64,000 bases of DNA from Erwinia sp. SLM-02 (GTDB taxonomy: Bacteria; Pseudomonadota; Gammaproteobacteria; Enterobacterales; Enterobacteriaceae), in NCBI RefSeq assembly GCF_037450285.1, contig NZ_JAQISN010000004.1:62001-126000 (forward strand), written 5' to 3'. This document shows, piece by piece, positions 17,144-24,227 of this stretch. The first letter of the stretch is position 1. Each line of letters opens with the position of its first letter. The notes under the pieces are model-generated. The model had not been told where the DNA came from. It saw nothing but the letters and a program-made list of their open reading frames with translations, and did not search any database. The position numbers were made by a program, and so were the translations under genes.

Positions 17144-18352
17144 ATGAAAAAAAGACTTCTGGCAGGGGTAATTACGGCATTAATTTGTGGTCAGGCATCG
17201 GCACAAAGCTGGCTGCTGACGGATGCTGAAACCAGTGTGGAAAAGGGAAACTGGCAGGTTAACAGCCAGAAGCTGAAGCTTTCCGGTGAGAACTTCAGCA
17301 TTCAGCAAAAAGTTCTGCACGGCGGCAAGCAGGAAGGCTCGAAAGTGCTGACCATCACCAGTAAAAATGGCCTGACCATCGCCCTCAGCCCAACGCGAGG
17401 CATGGATCTGCTGCACGTTAACGGCCACGGCGTGCGCCTTGGCTGGGATTCCCCGGTCGATGAGGTCGTTAATCCGGCTTATATCAATCTGGAAAGCCGC
17501 AACGGCCTGGGCTGGCTGGAAGGATTTAACGAAATGATGGTGCGCTGCGGCTTTGAGTGGACCGGGCACCCGGTAACCAAAGATGGCGTGATCTACACGC
17601 TGCACGGTAAAGCGGGCAATACCCCGGCTTCAAAAGTGGAAGTGATCGTTGATGAAAAGGCGCCGCATGAAATCCGTATCCGCGGCCTGCTGAAAGAAAC
17701 CACCTTCAAAAAAGCGAAGCTCGAAACCTGGACCGAGCTGCGCTACGTGCCGGGATCTGACTCCTTTACCGTTCATGATGTGCTGACCAACCACGCAGAC
17801 TATCCGCATGATTATCAGATTATCTACCACAGTAACTTTGGTACGCCGATCCTTGAGAAAGACGCACGCTTCATTGCGCCGCTGAAGTCGGTTTCGCCGT
17901 TTAACGACTACGCGAAGAAAGGTCTGAACGACTGGAATGTGTACGGCGCGCCGACCAAAGATTTCGATGAGATGGTGTTTAACCTCACGCCAAAAGCCGA
18001 CGAAAACGGTAAAACCGTGGCCGCGGTGATCAACAGCAAGGGCGATAAGGGCGCATCGATCGAGTTTGATATCAAACAGCTGCCGCTGCTGACCATGTGG
18101 AAAAACACCGATACGCAGAAGCAGGGTTACGTTACCGGGATTGAGCCGGGCACGAACTATGCCTACCCGGTGACCATTGAGAAAGAACAGGGGCGCGTTA
18201 AGCAGCTGCAGCCGGGGCAGAGCACCGAGTTTACGCTCACTTATTCCCTGCTGAAGGATGCCAGCGCGGTGCAGCAGGTTGAGCAGCGGGTGCAGAAAAT
18301 CCAGGGTGATGAAACCGTGGCGGTTAGCGAGACGCCAATCGCGAAGGAGTAG
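17144..18352 (+). CDS. Secreted aldose 1-epimerase-like protein (DUF4432 type)
   Basis: A 402-residue periplasmic protein. It begins with the signal peptide MKKRLLAGVITALICGQASA, cut before QSWLL. The mature part has the galactose-mutarotase-like beta-sandwich pattern of DUF4432 proteins, with ISPTRGMDL-type sequence (LSPTRGMDLLHVNGHGVRLGWDSP), GLGWLEGFNEMMVRCGFEWTG, HSNFGTP and EPGTNYAYP. This points to binding or epimerising a sugar, but the substrate is unknown. The ATG at 17144 has AAGGGA about 8 nt before it; an in-frame upstream extension to 17099 would break the signal peptide. E. coli has other genes next to avtA, so this gene is a lineage-specific neighbour. Confidence 0.75.
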   Translation: MKKRLLAGVITALICGQASAQSWLLTDAETSVEKGNWQVNSQKLKLSGENFSIQQKVLHGGKQEGSKVLTITSKNGLTIALSPTRGMDLLHVNGHGVRLGWDSPVDEVVNPAYINLESRNGLGWLEGFNEMMVRCGFEWTGHPVTKDGVIYTLHGKAGNTPASKVEVIVDEKAPHEIRIRGLLKETTFKKAKLETWTELRYVPGSDSFTVHDVLTNHADYPHDYQIIYHSNFGTPILEKDARFIAPLKSVSPFNDYAKKGLNDWNVYGAPTKDFDEMVFNLTPKADENGKTVAAVINSKGDKGASIEFDIKQLPLLTMWKNTDTQKQGYVTGIEPGTNYAYPVTIEKEQGRVKQLQPGQSTEFTLTYSLLKDASAVQQVEQRVQKIQGDETVAVSETPIAKE

Positions 18353-18392
18353 TCCCGTCTAAATTACGGGGAGGGCCTCTCGCTGCACGATG

Positions 18393-18480
18393 GTGTATCG
18401 GTTAATGTGACGAGGGCCCTTATCACTTCTGGATTTGTGTATCGGTTAACGTGACGAGATGCTTTCATCGCTTCTGGATC
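18393..18480. repeat. Two tandem 44-bp repeats
   Basis: GTGTATCGGTTAATGTGACG (18393-) and GTGTATCGGTTAACGTGACG (18437-) start copies of a 44-bp unit, each ending CTTCTGGAT. A third, shorter copy (GAGCATCGG, from 18482) leads straight into the inverted-repeat element at 18493. No coding potential is seen. Confidence 0.8.
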
Positions 18481-18492
18481 TGAGCATCGGCG

Positions 18493-18594
18493 ACCGTTAC
18501 GGGGCAGAACGCCGGGACGTCGTGAACCCAATCCCTGGGGACTTGGATGCCGCGTCCCTGCGGCATACACCCGGCTTATCTGCCCCGTAACGGT
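18493..18594. repeat. 102-bp element with 16-bp perfect terminal inverted repeats
   Basis: ACCGTTACGGGGCAGA (18493-18508) and TCTGCCCCGTAACGGT (18579-18594) are perfect inverted repeats. Inside lie shorter pairs: GCCGGG/CCCGGC and ATGCCGC/GCGGCAT. The transcript would fold into one branched hairpin. It resembles a dispersed non-coding palindromic repeat. Confidence 0.85.
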
Positions 18595-18667
18595 TCTCCT
18601 TTCAATTCATTGCGTTGCTGCAAGAAGAAATCAGTCGTTCCAGCAGCAACACCAGAGCATGTAGGCA

Positions 18668-18767
18668 ATCGGGGCTGGCCGGATAAGCGGACCGTCCGAG
18701 CACAGGGAGGTGCGAGGCCGAGCGCACAGGGATGTGACAGCGGGTCCGCGTTCCGGCCAGCCCCGAT
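18668..18767. repeat. 100-bp element with 16-bp perfect terminal inverted repeats
   Basis: ATCGGGGCTGGCCGGA (18668-18683) and TCCGGCCAGCCCCGAT (18752-18767) pair perfectly; inside are GCGGACC/GGTCCGC and a CACAGGGA-rich core that occurs twice. Its arms differ from those of the element at 18493, but the size and design are the same. A separate hairpin with 8-bp arms follows at 18768-18791. Region 18353-18898 holds no gene. Confidence 0.85.
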
Positions 18768-18865
18768 ACGCCAGGCACTAAAACCTGGCGTGACCTGAAC
18801 AGCAACACCTCAGTAAACAGGCGTTCCGGATAACCCCGATAAGCCATGCGCAGAACGTGCAGCAA

Positions 18866-18899
18866 CCCGAACCCACCCGCAACCCGTGCCCCCACCCCC
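18866..18899 (-). other. G-quadruplex-forming run after the mgtA operon
   Basis: Read on the minus strand, the run starts with the last G of the mgtS-like TAG stop: two GGGGG tracts, then four GGG tracts, separated by loops of 1-4 nt. This meets the usual G-quadruplex pattern in the 3' untranslated part of the mgtA transcript. No ordinary terminator hairpin precedes it. Folding and function are inferred. Confidence 0.6.
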
Positions 18900-18991
18900 T
18901 ATTCACTAAATATCATCAGTATCGCCCCGGAAAAAATCACCACCCCGACAAAAAACAACACAATCGCCACCGCTGAATTATCTTTTTTCAT
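18899..18991 (-). CDS. MgtS-like small inner-membrane protein
   Basis: A 30-residue frame with MKKDNS at its start, then one hydrophobic segment and the end GVVIFSGAILMIFSE. The ATG at 18991 lies 10 nt after the mgtA stop with GGGGG as Shine-Dalgarno, so the gene is translated from the mgtA message. The last 15 residues resemble E. coli MgtS (GIILFSGFLAAYFSH): G, FSG and FS line up and the rest are conservative changes. MgtS is known to bind MgtA and protect it from FtsH in low Mg2+. In E. coli mgtS is far from mgtA; here it sits in the operon, as mgtR does in Salmonella mgtCBR. Homology over 15 residues is suggestive rather than proven. Confidence 0.7.
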   Translation of the reverse strand: MKKDNSAVAIVLFFVGVVIFSGAILMIFSE

Positions 18992-19001
18992 CTTATCCCC
19001 C

Positions 19002-21677
19002 TCAGAACCACTGGCCGAAACGGCGGATGTAAAGACGCTTCATGCCCTGTGCAACCAGGCAGTAGCCCAGCAGCGTCGCCAGCAGCCATGGGAAGTAGCT
19101 CCACGGCAGCGGCACCAGCCCGACGGCGTGGCCCAGCGGTGAGAACGGGATCAAAATCCCGGCAATCATCACCAGCCCGGTCGCCAGCATCACCGGCAGC
19201 GCGGCGCAGCTCTGAATAAACGGAATTTTGCGCGTGCGCAGCATATGTACCACCAGCGTCTGCGACAGCAGTCCTTCAACAAACCAGCCGGACTGGAACA
19301 GCGCCTGGCTTTCCACGCTGTTAGCGGCGAACACCGTCCACATCAGCCAGAAGGTGGTGATATCGAAAATGGACGACGTTGGCCCAATCCACAGCATAAA
19401 GCGGCCGATATTCTTCGCATCCCAGCGGCGCGGCTTGCGCAGAAATTCTTTGTCCATTTTGTCCCACGGCAGCGCCAGCTGGGACAGGTCATACATCAGG
19501 TTTTGCAGCAGCAGATGGATGGCCATCATCGGTAAAAACGGAATAAACGCGCTGGCTACCAGTACCGAAAAGACGTTGCCGAAGTTGGAGCTGGCGGTCA
19601 TATTCAGGTATTTGATGATATTGCCGAAGGTTTCCCGCCCGGTCATCACACCCTGCTCCAGCACCAGCAGGCTTTTTTCCAGCAGGATGATGTCCGCGGA
19701 TTCTTTGGCAATATCCGTGGCGGTATCAACGGAGATGCCGATATCCGCCGCGCGCAGCGCCGGCGCATCATTAATGCCGTCGCCGAGGAAACCGACCGTA
19801 TGCCCGTTGTGCTGCAGCGCCTGCAGTACGCGGGTTTTTTGCTGCGGCGTCAGGCGGCAGAACAGCGTGCGCTGCTCAACCAGCAGGCAAAGTTCCTCAT
19901 CGCTGAGCCGGGCGATTTCGCTGCCGCACAGCGGTTCACCCGGCTCCAGGCCCACATCACGGCACACTTTGGCGGTGATAATCGCGTTATCGCCGGTCAG
20001 CACTTTGACCGTCACGCCGTTTTCGTGCAGCGCCGAAATCGCCTCCGCCGCGCTCTCCTTCGGCGGATCGAGGAAGGTGAGGACGCCGCTGATAATCAGT
20101 TCGCGCTCGTCGTGGATGCTCAGCGGTAGCGAAAGCGGATGGTCACCCAGATCCCGCCAGCCCACCACCAGCACGCGGAACCCCTGTTGGTTATAGTTCT
20201 CGGCCTGATCGCGCAGGCGCTGGCGTGCGGCATCATCCAGCGGGCGGATCTCATTGCCGTCGCGCCAGTAGCGGGAAACCGCCAGCATTTCGTCCACCGC
20301 GCCTTTGCAGACCAGCATCTGCTGCTGGTTCTGGTCGGCCAAAAGAATCGACAGGCGGCGGCGTTCAAAATCAAAAGGCAGCTCGTCAATTTTGCGGTAT
20401 CGCCACAGATTGCTGACCGCCATCTTGCCCTGGCTGAAGGCCAGTACGGCTTTATCCATCAGATTTTTCACCCCGGTCTGATGGCGGCTGTTCAGCCAGG
20501 CCAGCTGCAGCACGCGCTCGTCGGTGCGATCGTGCAAATCCAGATGGTGGGACAGAATGATGCGGTCCTGCGTCAGGGTGCCGGTTTTGTCGCTGCACAG
20601 GACATCCATCGCGCCGAAGTTCTGGATAGCATTGAGCTTTTTCACAACCACCTTGCGGCGGGAAAGGGCAATGGCGCCTTTGGCGAGGTTGGAGCTGACG
20701 ATCATCGGCAGCATTTCCGGGGTTAACCCGACGGCAACAGCCAGCGCAAACAGCAGCGCATCGCTCCAGTCGCCTTTGCTGTAGCCGTTGAGCAGCAGAA
20801 CGATCGGGACCATGACCAGCATAAAGCGGATCAGCAGCCAGCTGACGCTGTTCACGCCGCGATCGAACGCCGTTTGCGGACGTTTACCCAGCAGTGACGT
20901 TGCCAGCGAACCAAACCAGGTGTGTCCACCGGTTGCCACCACCACCGCCGTGGCGCTGCCGCTGGCCACGCTGGTGCCCATCAGGCAGATACCGGGCAGA
21001 CTGAGCAGCTCCTGCTCGTTGAGCGGTCCGGTAATATTCGGGCTGCTCTGCGTGTCATATTTTTCTATCGGCAGCGCTTCACCGCTGAGCGCCGCCTGGC
21101 TGACAAACAGATCGCGCGAGGCCAGCAGGCGCACGTCGGCCGGGATCATATCTCCTGCCGAGAGCCGCACGATATCGCCCGGTACTACCTGCTGTAGCGG
21201 GATTTCCATCTCTACCGCTTCGCTGTGCGTATGGCTGCGCCGTATCACCGTGGCGGTGGTGCGCACCAGGGATTTCAGCGCATCCGCCGCTTTATTGGTG
21301 CGGTACTCCTGCCAGAAACGCAGCAAACCGCTGAGGCTGACCATGATCATCACGATAATCACGCCGGTCAGATCGGTCTCCTCACCGCGCTTCAGCGGCA
21401 GCAGATAGTCGGTGACAAAACTGATTGCCGCCAGTGCGGTCAGTACCCAGATAAACGGGTTATTAAACGCCTGAAGCAGCTGTACCGCGGCCGCCGGCGC
21501 TTTCTCGCTGGCGACCTGGTTGGTGCCGTAGTGTTCCAGGCGCTCAGCGGCATCTTCAAAAGTCAGCCCGTGGCGTTGAGTATTAAGCTGAGCGAGGGTG
21601 TGTTCCTGGCTCCGTGTGGCTGCGCTGGCGATCGCCAGTTCGCGCGCCTTTTTCAGGTCAGCGTGATGCATTTTCAT
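19002..21677 (-). CDS. mgtA: Magnesium-transporting P-type ATPase (MgtA/MgtB type)
   Basis: An 891-residue P3B-type ATPase that imports Mg2+ in low Mg2+. The N-terminal cytoplasmic part starts MKMHHADLKKARELA. The actuator loop has LSGEALP (198-204). The membrane motif TPEMLP is at 319-324. The phosphorylation site is CSDKTGTLT with Asp363. The hinge is GDGINDAPALRAADIGISVD. Transmembrane helices lie at both ends, as in E. coli MgtA (898 residues). AAGGAG stands 8 nt before the ATG at 21677 and is complementary to the leader upstream. The gene is preceded by a leader peptide and followed by an MgtS-like gene. Assignment to MgtA rather than MgtB rests on the solo gene without mgtC. Confidence 0.95.
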   Translation of the reverse strand: MKMHHADLKKARELAIASAATRSQEHTLAQLNTQRHGLTFEDAAERLEHYGTNQVASEKAPAAAVQLLQAFNNPFIWVLTALAAISFVTDYLLPLKRGEETDLTGVIIVMIMVSLSGLLRFWQEYRTNKAADALKSLVRTTATVIRRSHTHSEAVEMEIPLQQVVPGDIVRLSAGDMIPADVRLLASRDLFVSQAALSGEALPIEKYDTQSSPNITGPLNEQELLSLPGICLMGTSVASGSATAVVVATGGHTWFGSLATSLLGKRPQTAFDRGVNSVSWLLIRFMLVMVPIVLLLNGYSKGDWSDALLFALAVAVGLTPEMLPMIVSSNLAKGAIALSRRKVVVKKLNAIQNFGAMDVLCSDKTGTLTQDRIILSHHLDLHDRTDERVLQLAWLNSRHQTGVKNLMDKAVLAFSQGKMAVSNLWRYRKIDELPFDFERRRLSILLADQNQQQMLVCKGAVDEMLAVSRYWRDGNEIRPLDDAARQRLRDQAENYNQQGFRVLVVGWRDLGDHPLSLPLSIHDERELIISGVLTFLDPPKESAAEAISALHENGVTVKVLTGDNAIITAKVCRDVGLEPGEPLCGSEIARLSDEELCLLVEQRTLFCRLTPQQKTRVLQALQHNGHTVGFLGDGINDAPALRAADIGISVDTATDIAKESADIILLEKSLLVLEQGVMTGRETFGNIIKYLNMTASSNFGNVFSVLVASAFIPFLPMMAIHLLLQNLMYDLSQLALPWDKMDKEFLRKPRRWDAKNIGRFMLWIGPTSSIFDITTFWLMWTVFAANSVESQALFQSGWFVEGLLSQTLVVHMLRTRKIPFIQSCAALPVMLATGLVMIAGILIPFSPLGHAVGLVPLPWSYFPWLLATLLGYCLVAQGMKRLYIRRFGQWF

Positions 21678-21775
21678 CTGCCTGCTCCTTGAATGAAGTT
21701 TTTTTACGCGCAGGAGAACGACTCCTGCAAACGAGGTTTTTTCAGTAAATTCAGGGAAGGAGGCGTGGCAGGCAG
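21678..21775 (-). promoter_or_regulatory. mgtA leader RNA that can mask the mgtA ribosome-binding site
   Basis: AAGGAGCAGGCAG (21690-21678), just before the mgtA ATG, is complementary to CTGCCTGC (21775-21768) plus TCCTT (21761-21757): 13 pairs with a 6-nt bulge. The same linker, as CCTGCCACGCC (21772-21762), can pair with GGCGATGGCAGG (21832-21821) inside the mgtL-like frame: 11 pairs, one bulged A. The two pairings exclude each other. A local hairpin (GCAGGAG/CTCCTGC, 21728-21710) lies between. This is the plan of an mgtA-type riboswitch leader; the pairings are observed, the switching is inferred. Confidence 0.7.
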
Positions 21776-21794
21776 ACGGAAAGGACGCGAAACG

Positions 21795-21857
21795 TTAGTG
21801 CGTTATCCTCCCGGGTTCATCCTGCCATCGCCTCTCTCGTGACGGAGGTTCTTTCAT
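21795..21857 (-). CDS. mgtL: MgtL-like leader peptide
   Basis: A 20-residue frame with a good Shine-Dalgarno (AAGGAG, 8 nt before ATG) about 120 nt upstream of mgtA. It starts MKEPPSRERRWQDEPG: a Glu-Pro-Pro cluster at residues 3-5 and Asp-Glu-Pro at 13-15. The E. coli mgtA leader peptide MgtL begins MEPDPTPLP. There the acidic/proline start makes ribosomes fall off when Mg2+ is low, and this changes the leader RNA so that mgtA is expressed. Position, size, acidic-proline start and following Arg cluster all fit. Codons 9-13 also form one arm of the leader pairing described for the mgtA leader. Sequence identity to MgtL is low, so the call rests on context. Confidence 0.65.
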   Translation of the reverse strand: MKEPPSRERRWQDEPGRITH

Positions 21858-22285
21858 CGTGTGCTCCTTGGTTATGCTGGCGCGCAGCAAAAATCGCCCG
21901 ACAGCAGAGGGATGCCCTGATGCCCGGCCATGCAGCAGCGCCGCTGGCGAAGACCAGATCGAATGAAATTGATTTACGGGATGAAACAGCTCGGAAGAGA
22001 GTTGCAGCATGGCCCGCCGTTTTTTACGGCAGGCACACAATAAACGGAGTGGACCTGCCTTCAGTAATGTTCAGGTAAAGGGTGACTGTCCAATGAAATG
22101 CAGGCTCCGTTAGTAATTTGCCGAGATTCTAATCGCCGGGCTACGCAATGTAAACCCGGAGATTAATTACGGTGATTAACAGAAGTTATAAAAATAACTA
22201 ACTGATTTAAATATAATAAATTCCACGCGGCGTGATGAAATTGCCGATTCTTTCCTAAACTGTTTATCAACAGAGATGCAAAACA
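21858..22285. other. mgtA promoter region and gap to the lipase gene
   Basis: About 430 nt. It must hold the mgtA promoter and start of the leader on the minus strand and the end of the DUF2235 gene. A possible PhoP-box-like TGTTTC-N5-GTAAAT lies around 21976-21992 but is too poor to call. No gene is seen; the right third (22140-22285) is AT-rich. Confidence 0.5.
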
Positions 22286-23815
22286 TCAGCTTACGGCATC
22301 GCCAGTGCGATAAATCGTCCGCATCCAGTTCTCCTCCGGGCGGTCCGGATAGCTGATTTTTGCCTCAGGTCTGACCGCCTTCGATACGGTCGTCAGCCAG
22401 CCGCCGTCCCGCCAGACAAACGACTCCTGTACTGCACACCAGTGTGCGGAAAAGTGAATATAGCGCCCGGCAATATGCAGCATTTCGGGGCTGAAGGGCT
22501 GTAGTGACTGACCGCCGCGAAGCCGTTTTCCCTGTTCACGGGCAAATTCGCACAGCGGCCTGAGTTCCGGCGGCAGGCTAAATTCAGGATCGTCTTCATT
22601 GATTCCCGACAGCGTTACGCCGGCCTCCTGCGCTGCATCGGTCATCACCCGTAACGCGATCTTCGCCCAGTCGTTGTGCAGGCGACGGCGAAATACCACG
22701 GCGGCCCCCACCCGCTTACGCGCCTGTTCGTGCTGGTCGGGCGGCAGGCGCTCGTCATGCCAGCTTTCAACCTTCAGCGCTCCGGCATTCAGCAGCGGTG
22801 CCAGTGCCGAAATCTTCAGCAGGCCACGCATCTGACGGCGTGCAGCGCTGACCGCATCGGTCAGATCGTCCGGAACCGCCATCGGGACGGTGGTGAACTG
22901 CGGCTGAGTGAGAAACAGATACTCTTCTTCCCGCGGGTTGTAACCGCCGCCGATATCCGAGTGCGCGCCGGGAAGGGTCAGTTCGGGGTAATCCGGTGCA
23001 ACGCTTTGCAGGCTGTAGTTGTAACGATACTCGTGCCCGGCGGCAATCTGAAAGACCCGATGAGCGATACCCGGTGACAGCGCCAGCTGCAGGCTACCGT
23101 CGGGTGGGCTGTGGGGATCGAATCCGTTAGCCAGGTTGGCAATACCGGCAACGCCGTCGAACAGGCCGAGAAACCGGATACTGAGAACGGGGAGTTCGCC
23201 ATCGCCCGTCTCCCGCAGTCCTTCAACAATCGCGGCAATCAGTGGCGGATCCCGCCTGATAATGCGATTCGCAAAGTGGCGGGCCGCCGCCGCACCCCGG
23301 CTGAAGCCGAACAGATCAAACATCAGATGCGACACCCGGCCTTTTTCTTTCCTTCGCCGGATAATCTGCCGTAATGCAGCAGGCAGTCCGGCAATCGCTT
23401 CATCCGTTTTGGCAATAATGCCACTTTTTCCTTCGCCAATAGCAAACCCGCTAATACCGTCCGGCTGACCGGAATGGGTGCCCGCTCCGCTGATATATAT
23501 TCCCTGCTGCGAAGCATTCGCTTCATCCGTATTTGCCTGATACAGCGTGAAAAGACGATAAATATTGGTGAAATACTTATCGAAACTGCTGCGGGAAAGA
23601 TCTCCGGGCCCCGGGGCCTCCGGGGCGCCTGTCAGATGCGATTCTGCCTCGTCAGCCTTCCTGTCCATTTCCAGCCGTTTCAGGGTGTTATCGGCATTAT
23701 TACCGCTGCCGTCAAAAAAAATCCCAATCGACAGCACCCTTTCCGGAGGGATATTGACGCGGGCGAAATGATTTTCAGGTAAGACATTTTTTCCACTGCA
23801 GGTAATATTATCCAT
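22286..23815 (-). CDS. Tle1-like lipase effector (DUF2235 domain)
   Basis: A 509-residue protein with the DUF2235 alpha/beta hydrolase fold used by type VI secretion phospholipases of the Tle1 family. The N-terminal strand is SIGIFFDGSGNN (29-40). The nucleophile elbow is GFSRGAAAAR, with Ser172. Asp220 in LGLFDGV and His285 in LPGAHSDIGGG complete a plausible triad. There is no signal peptide, as expected for a T6SS-delivered toxin. No VgrG, PAAR, Tap/DUF4123 adaptor or immunity gene lies beside it: the neighbours are the mgtA leader and yhjE. It may be an orphan effector whose immunity gene is elsewhere, or a housekeeping DUF2235 lipase. Catalytic assignment is inferred from motifs. Confidence 0.75.
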   Translation of the reverse strand: MDNITCSGKNVLPENHFARVNIPPERVLSIGIFFDGSGNNADNTLKRLEMDRKADEAESHLTGAPEAPGPGDLSRSSFDKYFTNIYRLFTLYQANTDEANASQQGIYISGAGTHSGQPDGISGFAIGEGKSGIIAKTDEAIAGLPAALRQIIRRRKEKGRVSHLMFDLFGFSRGAAAARHFANRIIRRDPPLIAAIVEGLRETGDGELPVLSIRFLGLFDGVAGIANLANGFDPHSPPDGSLQLALSPGIAHRVFQIAAGHEYRYNYSLQSVAPDYPELTLPGAHSDIGGGYNPREEEYLFLTQPQFTTVPMAVPDDLTDAVSAARRQMRGLLKISALAPLLNAGALKVESWHDERLPPDQHEQARKRVGAAVVFRRRLHNDWAKIALRVMTDAAQEAGVTLSGINEDDPEFSLPPELRPLCEFAREQGKRLRGGQSLQPFSPEMLHIAGRYIHFSAHWCAVQESFVWRDGGWLTTVSKAVRPEAKISYPDRPEENWMRTIYRTGDAVS

Positions 23816-24227
23816 AATAACCTTTCCATGGTGATTGTTGATATTTACTACAGAATTTTTATGCCATCAGGACAGCTATTTTAATTAAAATTCGGCCTGT
23901 ATTAATTGATTTAAATTATAAATAAACGGCCTGCGTAGAGAAAAAACGACAGGTTGAAGCTGAAAAGTAGTCAAAAACCCTGGTTGAAGCTCACTCTTTA
24001 ACCAAAGATCGGCATTTATCACTGACTGCTAACTTTTATTTGTGATTTTTTAGTGATTAACTCTAAAAAACATTTCATTTTCCCTGCCATATTCCTGCAA
24101 ATATCACATATTAAACATTATGTTCTTTTCATGCTGAATCCATAAAAACGGTGCGCACTTTCACCATTGAATGCGATTAAAGCTCTGCGTAAGATTCTTT
24201 TTCGTTTATTAGAATAAAGAAACAATT
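23816..24227. other. AT-rich divergent intergenic region
   Basis: About 410 nt between the DUF2235 lipase (left) and yhjE (right). It is much richer in A+T than its neighbours, with many TTTATT and AAATATCACATATT stretches. It carries both promoters but no gene or clear operator. The pattern is typical of H-NS-bound or recently acquired DNA. Confidence 0.5.

Noticed and set aside
18547..18895. Open frames of 83 and 97 codons behind the mgtA operon
   Set aside because: They coincide with the palindromic elements, overlap each other on opposite strands and show no domain or ribosome-binding site.
21976..22080. PhoP box upstream of mgtA
   Set aside because: The best candidate has only partial matches to the two TGTTTA half-sites, so it is not claimed.
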